From Limnohabitans sp. Bal53 (GTDB taxonomy: Bacteria; Pseudomonadota; Gammaproteobacteria; Burkholderiales; Burkholderiaceae_C), in contig NZ_NESH01000006.1 in the NCBI RefSeq assembly GCF_003063355.1, positions 124,001-188,000 on the forward strand: a stretch of DNA of 64,000 nt. Reading direction: 5' to 3'. Position 1 is the stretch's first letter. Every line of letters begins with the position of its first letter. The translations under genes were made by a program, and so were the position numbers. Shown one piece after another: positions 23,810 to 32,054 of the stretch. The notes beneath the pieces are model-generated. The model was not told where the DNA came from. It ran no database searches and was given only the letters and a program-made list of their open reading frames with translations.

Positions 23810-26248
23810 TCACAACTTGGCCAAATGCCGCTTGGCCAGATCCACGTACCAGTCCAGACACCCCGGGTTGGCCATGGCATCCCTGTTAACGACCTTCTCC
23901 AAAGGCTGACCGAGCATGAGCTTCTTGATCGGCAGCTCCTGCTTTTTGCCCGACAGGGTGCGCGGGATCTCGGCGACCTGGAAGATCTCGTTCGGGATGA
24001 AGCGCGGGCTGAGGGCCACTTTGATGGCGTTGTTGAGCTTGGCCTTGAGCGCGTCGTCGAGCACCGTGCCCGAGCGCAGCACCACAAAGAGCGGCATGTA
24101 GCTTTCCTTTCCCAGGTACTCCAGATCCACCACCATCGAGTCCATGACTTCGGGCAGGGCCTCGACGGCGCTGTAGAGCTCGCTGGTGCCCATGCGCAGG
24201 CCGTAGCGGTTGATGGTCGCGTCGCTGCGGCCAAAGATCACGCAACCTTCGCCCATGCCTTGCGCGTTGCCGATGCGCAGCCAGTCGCCATGCCGCCAGA
24301 CGCCGCCCATGCTGGCAGGGCCGTCGCCGCCGCCAGGCTTTCGGCCGTGGCCTGCGGGATACATCTCAAAATAACTGGCGAGATAGCGGGCGTTGTCCTT
24401 GTCGTTCCAGAAGTAAAGCGGCATCGACGGGATAGGCTGGGTGCAGACCAGCTCACCCACCTCGCCGATCACAGGCTCGCCCGCTTCGTTCCAGGCCTCG
24501 ACCGCGCAGCCGAGTTCGCGGCATTGCATGACGCCGGGCTCTTGCGGCAGCTCGCGGTGGCCACCCACAAACGCGCCCGCAAAGTCGGTGCCCCCCGAGA
24601 TGTTGCACCACCAGATGGCGTCGTGACTTCCCGATTTCTCGTCATCGGACATCTGGCCTTCATTGGACATCTGGCTGTCATTGGACATCTGGCCGTCATC
24701 GGACATCTGGCGGTCATTGCCCATCTGGCCGTCATCGCCCATCTGGCCGTCATCGCGAGGTACGAAGCGATCCATGGATTGCCGCGCTTCGCTCGCAATG
24801 ACAGAGGTTTGCCACGCTTCACTCGTAATGACGGAGGATTGCCGCGCTTCGCTCGCAACGACAGAAGTTTGCCGCGCTTCACTCGTAATGACAGAAGATT
24901 GCCGCACTTGGCTCGCGATAACAGGCGTGTTGTTAGCGTTGCCCTCTGCTGGCGCTTGCATGAGCCGAACCTTTTGAAACTGCTCCAAGCCCCAACTTTG
25001 GGTCTCGGGCGACAAGGGAGACCCGGTCGTGCCCAGGGCGCGCACCCGCGACAAATTGCCACAACGCGAAATGTCCAAACCGGCTTTGTGGCAGTTGGCA
25101 AAGTAGGCCGCACCTGCGCCGAAAAAGGTGACTTTTTCTTCGGCAGCCATGCGCCACAAAATGCCCCAGTCGGGGTTGTCTTTGCTGCCGCCGGGGTTGC
25201 CGTCGTAAATCACACAGGTCACACCGTTGAGCAAGCCCGCCACCTGCGCGTTCCACATCACCCAGCCGGTAGAGCTGTACCAATGAAAACGCTCACCCCA
25301 ACTGTTGGGGTGATAACTGCAGCCGATGTCGTTGTGCAAAATTTTGTTGGCCAGCGCTACGATCACGGTGCCGCCATGGCCATGCACGATGGGCTTGGGC
25401 AGGCCGGTGGTGCCGCTCGAATAGACGATCCACAGCGGATGGTCGAAGGGAAACCACATGGGTTCAAAAGCCTGCACGGCAGCATCGTCACGCGCGGTGA
25501 TGGCCGACATCTGCACGCTGGCACCCACGGCGCAATGGGCCAGGTCGAGTGTGCCCAGGTTGTCGTGAATGACCACGTGCTGCACGCTGGGCAACGCGTC
25601 GCGCAGCTCCTGCACCACGCCCATGCGGTCAAAGTCGCGACCGCCGTAGCTCACGCCGTCCACTGCGATCAGCACCTTGGGTTCGATCTGCTTGAAGCGG
25701 TCGAGCACGGCGTTGGTGCCCATGTCGGGGGCGCAAATGCTCCAGACACCGCCCACGCTGGCGGTGGCCAAAAACGCCACCATGGCTTCGGGGATATTGG
25801 GCAAATACGCCGCCACACGGTCACCCGGTTGCACACCTTGGGCCTGCAAGTGCAAGGCCATGGCAGCAACCTGGCGGCGCAGCTCGGGCCAACTCATCTC
25901 GCGGCGCAGGCCTTTTTCGTTGTGGCTGATGACCGCCAAGAACCCCGCCTCGTGCGCGGGCTGCACATGGCGCAACACCTGGTGCGCGTAATTGGTCTGG
26001 GCACCGGGAAACCACTTGGCTCCCGGCATGACGTTGTTGGCCAACACGGCGGTGTGCGGCGTGGGCGACTGGAAATCAAAGTAATCCCAGATGCTTTGCC
26101 AGAAGGCGTCGAGCTCGGTCACCGACCATCGCCACAGGTCGTTGTAGGTCGCAAAGCTCAGGCCGCGCTCGTCGCGCAACCAGTTTTGGTACAGCCGGAT
26201 TTGCGGCAAATGGGGTGCAGGAATAGCGGGGCTTGTCACATTGTTCAT
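23810..26248 (-). CDS. Acetoacetyl-CoA synthetase with repeat insertion
   Basis: An 812-residue member of the adenylate-forming superfamily, closest to acetoacetate-CoA ligase, which activates acetoacetate with ATP and CoA. Blocks are visible: 'GDRVAAYLPNIPEAMVAFL', 'LWIVYSSGTTGLPKPIVHG', 'GWVMWNAQVAGL', 'NISGGTDFAGAFVGG' and 'SGKKQELPIKKLM' near the C-terminus. The family is usually about 650-680 residues; this one is longer because residues about 430-540 are low-complexity repeats (SVITSEARQ, QMSDDG) absent from homologues, falling just before the ISGGTDF motif. The reading frame stays open throughout. Whether the protein folds and works is unknown. It is convergent with the DctM gene. Confidence 0.85.
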   Translation of the reverse strand: MNNVTSPAIPAPHLPQIRLYQNWLRDERGLSFATYNDLWRWSVTELDAFWQSIWDYFDFQSPTPHTAVLANNVMPGAKWFPGAQTNYAHQVLRHVQPAHEAGFLAVISHNEKGLRREMSWPELRRQVAAMALHLQAQGVQPGDRVAAYLPNIPEAMVAFLATASVGGVWSICAPDMGTNAVLDRFKQIEPKVLIAVDGVSYGGRDFDRMGVVQELRDALPSVQHVVIHDNLGTLDLAHCAVGASVQMSAITARDDAAVQAFEPMWFPFDHPLWIVYSSGTTGLPKPIVHGHGGTVIVALANKILHNDIGCSYHPNSWGERFHWYSSTGWVMWNAQVAGLLNGVTCVIYDGNPGGSKDNPDWGILWRMAAEEKVTFFGAGAAYFANCHKAGLDISRCGNLSRVRALGTTGSPLSPETQSWGLEQFQKVRLMQAPAEGNANNTPVIASQVRQSSVITSEARQTSVVASEARQSSVITSEAWQTSVIASEARQSMDRFVPRDDGQMGDDGQMGNDRQMSDDGQMSNDSQMSNEGQMSDDEKSGSHDAIWWCNISGGTDFAGAFVGGHRELPQEPGVMQCRELGCAVEAWNEAGEPVIGEVGELVCTQPIPSMPLYFWNDKDNARYLASYFEMYPAGHGRKPGGGDGPASMGGVWRHGDWLRIGNAQGMGEGCVIFGRSDATINRYGLRMGTSELYSAVEALPEVMDSMVVDLEYLGKESYMPLFVVLRSGTVLDDALKAKLNNAIKVALSPRFIPNEIFQVAEIPRTLSGKKQELPIKKLMLGQPLEKVVNRDAMANPGCLDWYVDLAKRHLAKL
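24641..24748. repeat. 18-base tandem repeat inside acetoacetyl-CoA synthetase
   Basis: Six tandem 18-base units related to gtcatcggacatctggcc. On the coding (minus) strand they read as QM(S/G)(D/N)(D/E)(G/S) hexapeptides. The array abuts the palindromic element at 24749. Confidence 0.9.
24749..24803. repeat. Dispersed palindromic element, family 2, copy 2 (in a gene)
   Basis: Nearly identical to 7178-7233, bounded by GTCATCGCGAG and CTCGCAATGAC. It lies in frame within the acetoacetyl-CoA synthetase gene and encodes about 18 residues (ASEARQSMDRFVPRDDG). Confidence 0.88.
24777..24926. repeat. 30-base tandem repeat inside acetoacetyl-CoA synthetase
   Basis: Five tandem 30-base units (24777, 24807, 24837, 24867, 24897) derived from the right half of the palindromic element. 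They encode ten-residue units related to SVITSEARQS/SVVASEARQT on the minus strand. Confidence 0.9.
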
Positions 26249-26332
26249 GGCTTGCAGCGTAGCAGCGCCTGCGCTGCGCTGTCACGCGCAAGAACCCTGA
26301 GACATGCACCTAGGTGACAGGCCGGGCTGCAC

Positions 26333-26674
26333 TCAGTCGGGCGCCGTTTCGCAGCGGCCCTGGCCGGTGGCATGGCCTCGAAAATCGCTTTGCCATTGGC
26401 GCTCGACGAGGTCAATCTGAATGCGCTCGTTGTCGACCGCCGTCATCACGCCTTGGGGCGTGAGCGAAAAACCATGCGGCTCCAAGCCATCGATGCGCAA
26501 ACTGCGGATGGCTTTTTTGTCCCAATCGATGCGCACCTCGCGCACCCAGGTGCTGCGCTGGGGCAGGTAGGCCACGGCGCAACTGAGCACCACCGAAGAA
26601 GGGGCCGCCACGGCAGGCCCTTGCGCGTACAGGCACAAGGCCGCCCAACCCACAGCACCCACAAACTTGCGCAT
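26333..26674 (-). CDS. Hypothetical small secreted protein
   Basis: A 113-residue protein beginning with a signal peptide (VGAVGWAALCLYAQGPAVAA). The mature part reads 'SSVVLSCAVAYLPQRSTWVREVRIDWDKKA' then 'GFSLTPQGVMTAVDNERIQIDL', suggesting a small beta-rich domain. It contains two Cys, one in the mature N-terminus and one near the C-terminus, which could pair. It starts 4 bases past the stop of the PduO gene, so it is co-transcribed with it; whether it functions in cobalamin metabolism is unknown. I do not recognise the family. Confidence 0.6.
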   Translation of the reverse strand: MRKFVGAVGWAALCLYAQGPAVAAPSSVVLSCAVAYLPQRSTWVREVRIDWDKKAIRSLRIDGLEPHGFSLTPQGVMTAVDNERIQIDLVERQWQSDFRGHATGQGRCETAPD

Positions 26675-26678
26675 GGTG

Positions 26679-27245
26679 TCAGGCCGCTGTGTCTTTGTTC
26701 ATGCGCTGGCTTTTCCAATACACATCGTCTCCGCCATTCATACGGTTGAGCACACGGGCCAGCACGAACATCAAATCAGACAAACGGTTGAGGTATTGGC
26801 GCGGCGTGTCGTTCAGGGCTTCTTCGTTGCCCAAGGCCACACAAGCGCGCTCGGCCCGGCGCGCCACGGTGCGGCACACATGGGCCTGCGACGCACCCCT
26901 TGTGCCAGCAGGCAAGATGAACTCTTCGAGCTTGGGCAATTGCGCGTTGTATTGGTCAAGGGCCACGTCCAAAGCCGCCACGGCCTCATCTTTGAGCAGC
27001 TCAAAGCCAGGAATCGACAGCTCACCGCCCAGATTGAACAGCTGGTGCTGCACTTCAACCAGCACCTCGCGCACATCGGCAGGCATGTCTTCGCACAGCA
27101 GCACCCCAATGTTGGAGTTCAGCTCGTCCACCTCACCCATGGCGTGCACACGCAAGCTGTTTTTGGACACGCGCTGGTTGTTGCCCAAGCCGGTGGTGCC
27201 GTTGTCCCCGGTGCGGGTGGCGATTTGTGTGAGTCGGTTGCCCAT
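26679..27245 (-). CDS. pduO: Corrinoid adenosyltransferase (PduO type)
   Basis: A 188-residue cytoplasmic enzyme that transfers the adenosyl group of ATP to cob(I)alamin to make adenosylcobalamin. It opens with the PduO motif 'LTQIATRTGDNGTTGLGNNQR', carries 'DELNSNIGVLL', and has the 'RAERACVAL' and 'LNRLSDLMFVLARVLN' blocks. Length fits the family. A small secreted protein gene follows almost directly. No cobalamin riboswitch was identified upstream, where an inverted repeat lies instead. Confidence 0.94.
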   Translation of the reverse strand: MGNRLTQIATRTGDNGTTGLGNNQRVSKNSLRVHAMGEVDELNSNIGVLLCEDMPADVREVLVEVQHQLFNLGGELSIPGFELLKDEAVAALDVALDQYNAQLPKLEEFILPAGTRGASQAHVCRTVARRAERACVALGNEEALNDTPRQYLNRLSDLMFVLARVLNRMNGGDDVYWKSQRMNKDTAA

Positions 27246-27327
27246 GAGAAAAATCCTCGTTTTTGTTGGCGGTTGCGTGCGCGATCGGGTTCAAAGGGTC
27301 CACCCAGATGGTTTTGCACATGCCCCC

Positions 27328-27396
27328 TGTAGGAGCGGTCTCTGACCGCGATGGTGAGCCCAGCTCATGCTTTCGCGGTCGGAGACCGCTCCTACG
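27328..27396. repeat. Long inverted repeat, family 1, copy 3
   Basis: Arms beginning TGTAGGAGCGGTC and ending in GACCGCTCCTACG flank a variable loop. It lies between the divergent pduO gene and the FAD-linked oxidase gene, and is related to copies at 8297-8366 and 12219-12284. Confidence 0.88.
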
Positions 27397-27523
27397 AAGA
27401 AGGGCAATTGTCAGCCAACTGGCTGCCCCTTGTCTGACAAAGGACAGCAAGGCCATTGTTTGCGGCGTAAACTGCGTTTTCGCATGTTTGGCGGCCATGC
27501 CCCGCCACCACTGGAGACACCCC

Positions 27524-28951
27524 ATGAACGCCCCCACCTCTGCCGCCCACCTGGCCCCTGAAATTGCGCAACGCACCGTGCCTGAAGCTTTTTTGGCCGC
27601 GTTGAAGGCCCACTTTGGCGACAACTGCTCCACCGCCCTCGTGGTGCGCGAGCAGCACGGGCGCGACGAATCGGCCTTCACCACGGTGCCCCCTCCTGCG
27701 GCGGTGGTGTTTGCCGAAAGCACACAAGACGTGGCCGATGCTGTCCAGCTGTGCGCCGAATACAAAGTGCCCGTCATCCCCTTTGGTGTGGGCTCTTCCC
27801 TTGAGGGTCATTTGCTGGCCGTGCAAGGCGGCATCAGCATCGACCTGATGCGCATGAACAAGGTGCTGTCCATCAACGCCGAAGACCTGACGGTGACGGT
27901 GCAGCCGGGTGTGACGCGCAAGCAACTGAACGAAGAGATCAAGTCCACCGGACTGTTCTTCCCGATCGACCCGGGTGCGGACGCGACCATTGGCGGCATG
28001 AGCGCCACCCGCGCCAGCGGCACCAACGCCGTGCGCTACGGCACCATGCGCGAAAACGTGCTGGCCATGGAAGTGGTCTCCTCTTCAGGCGAAATCATCC
28101 GCACCGGCACCCGCGCCAAAAAGTCGAGCGCCGGTTATGACCTGACGCGCCTGATGGTGGGCAGCGAAGGCACGCTGGGCGTGATCACCGAAGTCACTGT
28201 GCGCCTGTACCCCTTGCCAGAAGCCATCTCGGCCGCCATTTGCTCCTTCCCCAGCATCGAGGCTGCAGTGCGCACCGTCATCCAAACCATCCAGCTGGGC
28301 GTGCCGATCGCGCGGGTGGAATTGCTCGACCACAACAGCGTGCGCATGGTCAATGCTTACGCCAAGCTGGGCCTGCGCGAAGAGCCGATGCTGCTGATGG
28401 AATTCCACGGCTCGCCCGCGGGCGTCAAGGAACAAGCCGAAACCGTGCAAGAGATTGCCAGCGAATTTGGTGGCAATTCGTTTGAATGGGCCACCACCCC
28501 CGAAGAGCGCACGCGCCTGTGGACCGCACGGCACAACGCCTACTTTGCAGCCATCCAAAGCAAGCCCGGCTGCCGCGCCATCAGCACCGACACCTGCGTG
28601 CCCATCAGCCGCTTGGCCGATTGCCTGCTCGACTCCATCACCGAAACCGATGCCAGCGGCATCCCCTATTTCCTGGTGGGCCATGTCGGCGACGGCAACT
28701 TCCACTTTGGCTATTTGATCGACCCCAACAACCCCCAAGAGTGCGAAACGGCTGAGGCCTTGAACCAACAACTGGTCAGCCGCGCCCTGCGCCTGGGCGG
28801 CACCTGCACCGGCGAGCACGGCATTGGCCTGCACAAGATGGACTTCTTGCGCACCGAAACTGGCGAAGGCGCCGTCGACATGATGCGCACCATCAAGCGG
28901 GCGCTGGACCCGCACAACATCATGAATCCGGGAAAGATTTTCTCGATGTGA
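27524..28951 (+). CDS. dld: FAD-linked D-lactate/2-hydroxyacid dehydrogenase
   Basis: A 475-residue flavoprotein of the FAD-linked oxidase (GlcD/D-lactate dehydrogenase, cytochrome) family. The PP-loop FAD site is seen at about residues 70-140 ('VPVIPFGVGSSLEGHLLAVQ', 'VQPGVTRKQLNEEIKSTGLF', 'ATIGGMSATRASGTNAVRYG', 'LTRLMVGSEGTLGVITEVTV'), and the C-terminal substrate part ends 'GTCTGEHGIGLHKMDFL'. The start at ATG 27524 follows GGAG; the longer frame from 27263 covers the inverted repeat and is rejected. It probably oxidises D-lactate or a similar acid at the membrane. Symbol by family only. Confidence 0.88.
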   Translation: MNAPTSAAHLAPEIAQRTVPEAFLAALKAHFGDNCSTALVVREQHGRDESAFTTVPPPAAVVFAESTQDVADAVQLCAEYKVPVIPFGVGSSLEGHLLAVQGGISIDLMRMNKVLSINAEDLTVTVQPGVTRKQLNEEIKSTGLFFPIDPGADATIGGMSATRASGTNAVRYGTMRENVLAMEVVSSSGEIIRTGTRAKKSSAGYDLTRLMVGSEGTLGVITEVTVRLYPLPEAISAAICSFPSIEAAVRTVIQTIQLGVPIARVELLDHNSVRMVNAYAKLGLREEPMLLMEFHGSPAGVKEQAETVQEIASEFGGNSFEWATTPEERTRLWTARHNAYFAAIQSKPGCRAISTDTCVPISRLADCLLDSITETDASGIPYFLVGHVGDGNFHFGYLIDPNNPQECETAEALNQQLVSRALRLGGTCTGEHGIGLHKMDFLRTETGEGAVDMMRTIKRALDPHNIMNPGKIFSM

Positions 28952-28983
28952 TGACCCAGGCCGTTTGCGCAGGCAAGGCCGAC

Positions 28984-30153
28984 TCAGGCCTTGCGCGCAG
29001 GCAGGGCCCAAAGTGCCACGATCCCCACCAGCAGACCCCAAAAAGCAGCGCCCACCCCCGCCATGCTCAGACCCGAGAGGGTCACCAGAAAAGTCAACAA
29101 GGCTGCATCACGGTGGCCCTCGTCTTTCATGGCCGTTGAAAGGCTCGACGCGATGGTGCTGACCAAGGCCAACCCCGCAACGGCCAACACCATGGCCTTG
29201 GGGAAAGCGGCCAGCAAACTGACAATGGATGCGCCGGCCAAGCCCAAAAGAATGTAAAAAAGTCCGGCCGCTGCCGAGGCCGTGTACCGGCGTGCGGGAT
29301 CGGCATGCGCTTCACGGCCCATGCAAATGGCCGCTGTGATGGCGGCCAAATTCAGCGCATACCCCCCAAAAGGGGCCAGCAGCAAGGTGACCCACCCCGT
29401 GACACCGATCACGGGCGAAATCGGCGTGTTGTAACCGGCGCTGCGCTGCGCTGCCACGCCTGGCAGGTTTTGCGATGCCATGGTCACAATGAAAAGCGGT
29501 AAGGCCACACTGACCATGGCGCCCAGTCGCCACTCGGGAGACACCCACACCGGCGTTGCCCATGCCCAGACCATCTGCGCTGCATTCAATTGGCCCTGCA
29601 ACGCAGCCACCACCATGCCGACAACAAGCACACCCGGCACCGCCCATCGGGGGAAAAAGCGACGCCCCAACAGATAGGCACCGGTCATGCAGAGAACCAA
29701 AACCGGCGCTTGACCAACCGCCCCCACAGCATCCAGAGTAAAGCGGGCCAAAACCCCCGCGAGCAAGGCACTGGCCAAAGCCAAGGGAATCCGTGCCATC
29801 CAACGCTCAAACAGACCGCTGTAACCCGCCACCATGATCAGCAAAGCGCTCACCATAAAAGCCCCTGTGGCTTCTGGCAAGGTGATGCCCTGCGTCACCG
29901 CCAACACCGCCGCACCCGGCGTTGACCAAGCCGTCAACACCGGTTGCCGGTACCAAAGGCTCATCACCAAACTGGTCCCCCCCATGCCCAAACCCAGTGC
30001 CCACATCCAGGAAGCTGTTTGCGCCTCGTTGGCACCCAAGGCCTGTGCAGCCGAAAAAACAATGGCCGCCGAACTGGTAAACCCCACCAGGACGGCCACA
30101 AAGCCCGCAACGACCGTCGACAGCGACGCATCACTCAGCCATTTTTTCAGCAT
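28984..30153 (-). CDS. benE: BenE-family benzoate transporter
   Basis: A 389-residue inner-membrane protein with about eleven hydrophobic segments. It has BenE family features: an N-terminal 'ASLSTVVAGFVAVLVGFTSSA', 'ALGLGMGGTSLVMSLWYRQP', 'AWSTPGAAVLAVTQG' and 'ITAAICMGREAHADPARRYTA'. Members are described as benzoate/H+ symporters, but few have been tested and no benzoate-degradation genes are nearby. It stands alone, 113 bases from the end of the sensor-kinase operon. Confidence 0.88.
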   Translation of the reverse strand: MLKKWLSDASLSTVVAGFVAVLVGFTSSAAIVFSAAQALGANEAQTASWMWALGLGMGGTSLVMSLWYRQPVLTAWSTPGAAVLAVTQGITLPEATGAFMVSALLIMVAGYSGLFERWMARIPLALASALLAGVLARFTLDAVGAVGQAPVLVLCMTGAYLLGRRFFPRWAVPGVLVVGMVVAALQGQLNAAQMVWAWATPVWVSPEWRLGAMVSVALPLFIVTMASQNLPGVAAQRSAGYNTPISPVIGVTGWVTLLLAPFGGYALNLAAITAAICMGREAHADPARRYTASAAAGLFYILLGLAGASIVSLLAAFPKAMVLAVAGLALVSTIASSLSTAMKDEGHRDAALLTFLVTLSGLSMAGVGAAFWGLLVGIVALWALPARKA

Positions 30154-30266
30154 GTGTTTCTCTCAGCATTCACGTTCATGTCACAAGGATTTTGATCCTC
30201 GCACCCCTCACCGCTAGGCGCAGCGTTCTGTGGCAAAGCTTCTGAGGTGGCGCATGGCACCGGGAC

Positions 30267-32054
30267 TCAGACCCCGACAGCGGGCCGGCGGTTCAAAATC
30301 AAAGCTTCGACTTGGGTACACAACTGCACCGGGTCAAAAGGCTTGAGCATGACATCGTTCAGGCCTACGGCCTTGAAGCGCTCCAAGTCTTGCGGGTTGA
30401 CGTTGGCCGTCAGCCCCAGCACCGGGGTGTTGCGTGTGGCTTCGTCGCGATCGCTGCGCAGCGCCTGCGTGGTTTCAATGCCATCCATCTTGGGCATCAC
30501 CATGTCCATGAAAATCGCGTCAAAACGGCCCTTCTGAACCGCCGCCATGGCCTGCGTGCCATCTTCAGCCTCCACCACTTGGCTGTCTGGCCAATGGTTG
30601 GTCAGCACCTTTTTCACCAACAACCGGTTGATGGGGTGGTCGTCGACCACCAGAAAATTCAAGCGCTGCAGCCGGGTGTTGGTCAAAACACCAGCGCTGG
30701 CCACGGCTTGAGGTGGCGCAGCCTGTGCCGACAGTGGCAAGCTGAACCAGAAGGTCGAGCCTTGGCCCCAGGTGCTGTCAAATCCAATTTTTCCACCCAG
30801 CAGTTCAACCAAGCGCTGCGTGATCGACAGGCCCAAGCCCGTGCCACCATAGCGCGACTGGATGTCATCACTCGCTTGAATGTAGCGCTCAAAAATGCGC
30901 GATTTTTGGTCGTCAGCGATACCTATACCACTGTCTTGCACGCTGAACACAAGCTCTGTCCTTGCACCAGAATCGCCGGCCACATCTTTGACGGCCACAC
31001 CAAGCGTGACATGGCCCAAGTGGGTGAACTTGATGGCATTGCCCAGCAAATTCACCAAAATTTGCATCAACCGATGGCGGTCTGTATGGACCCATTGCGG
31101 GACGTCGTGGGCGATATCGCAGCGGTAGTCCAGGTGCATGCTTTTGACACGCCAATTGAACAAATCAAACGCGTTGTGTACCGTGTTGTGCAAGTCAAAT
31201 GTCTCGTACTGAACGCGTATCTTGCCCGCCTGCAATTGCGAATAGTCCAGCACATCGTTGATGACGGTCATCAGGTGGTCCGCCGATTGCCGTGTGTGGT
31301 TCAAAATTTTGAGGGCTTGTGGATTGTCTTGCGACCGGGCCAACAGCATGTCATTAAAGCCCAAAATGGCATTCATCGGTGTGCGCAATTCATGGCTGAC
31401 CGTGGCAATGAACTGCTCGCGCAACGCGGAGGTCCGCTCCAGCTCTTGCTGGCGCTCTTGCAATTGCAGCTGTCGATTGCGACGTTCTTGATAGGCTTTG
31501 CGGTACAGACCATCGTACAAAAATACCACCGACAAAATCAGCAACATGGTGAACGTGTTGCTGGCAAAAGACGAGCGGGTTTGGCTCAGGCCAACTGTCG
31601 GGTTTGGGGGCAACCAACCCAACCAAGTGACGCACAGCATGGCGCTCAACATGGCCAAAATGGCCCCCACCCAAAACAGGCCTGCGCGCCTGTCAATGGC
31701 ATAAAAAGGCACCAACGGTATCAAGGTGTACCAAGCCAGCCGGGGTGAAAAAATACCGCCAGACACCCACGCCGCATAAGTGACCTGAACCAAACCAGCC
31801 AACGCCCCCAAATGAACGACGGTCGACATCGGCATGCCCCAACTGAAAGCCACCACCAACAACAGCAAGACAAACGCAAACGCCAAGGGAATGGGAATGC
31901 CATGGTTATAGGGCGTCACCAAGGCCACCATCACCATGACCACCATCATGATCACGACCAAAGTGAACATGTACGGCAGTCGCCCAGGTCTGAAACGCGC
32001 AGGCAAGTAAGGCACGATGCGCTCCAACACATTGTCCAGAAAGAAGGGTTTCAT
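30267..32054 (-). CDS. Hybrid sensor kinase, type A (fourth of four)
   Basis: A 595-residue protein with about six N-terminal membrane segments (residues about 28-185), a HisKA domain with phospho-acceptor His near residue 219 in 'VSHELRTPMNAILGF', a HATPase domain ('LMQILVNLLGNAIKFTH', 'DSGIGIADDQ', 'YGGTGLGLSITQRLV') and a C-terminal receiver with Asp near 516 ('IFMDMVMPKMDGIETT') and Lys in 'DVMLKPF'. Its ATG overlaps the previous stop (ATGA). It closely resembles the type A kinase at 33814, both having 'NHTRQSADHLMTVINDVLDY'-like HisKA regions. No Hpt domain or effector domain is present; the signal sensed is unknown. Confidence 0.93.
   Translation of the reverse strand: MKPFFLDNVLERIVPYLPARFRPGRLPYMFTLVVIMMVVMVMVALVTPYNHGIPIPLAFAFVLLLLVVAFSWGMPMSTVVHLGALAGLVQVTYAAWVSGGIFSPRLAWYTLIPLVPFYAIDRRAGLFWVGAILAMLSAMLCVTWLGWLPPNPTVGLSQTRSSFASNTFTMLLILSVVFLYDGLYRKAYQERRNRQLQLQERQQELERTSALREQFIATVSHELRTPMNAILGFNDMLLARSQDNPQALKILNHTRQSADHLMTVINDVLDYSQLQAGKIRVQYETFDLHNTVHNAFDLFNWRVKSMHLDYRCDIAHDVPQWVHTDRHRLMQILVNLLGNAIKFTHLGHVTLGVAVKDVAGDSGARTELVFSVQDSGIGIADDQKSRIFERYIQASDDIQSRYGGTGLGLSITQRLVELLGGKIGFDSTWGQGSTFWFSLPLSAQAAPPQAVASAGVLTNTRLQRLNFLVVDDHPINRLLVKKVLTNHWPDSQVVEAEDGTQAMAAVQKGRFDAIFMDMVMPKMDGIETTQALRSDRDEATRNTPVLGLTANVNPQDLERFKAVGLNDVMLKPFDPVQLCTQVEALILNRRPAVGV

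Noticed and set aside
24641..24926. A CRISPR-like array
   Set aside because: The repeats are contiguous tandem units without unique spacers, they are translated in frame, and no cas gene is near.
23825..26317. An 830-codon open frame opposite acetoacetyl-CoA synthetase
   Set aside because: It mirrors the true gene, is rich in His/Arg/Gly as such shadows are, and has no recognisable domain.
27246..27523. A cobalamin riboswitch upstream of pduO
   Set aside because: No B12-box-like sequence was recognised; the gap is occupied by a family 1 inverted repeat.
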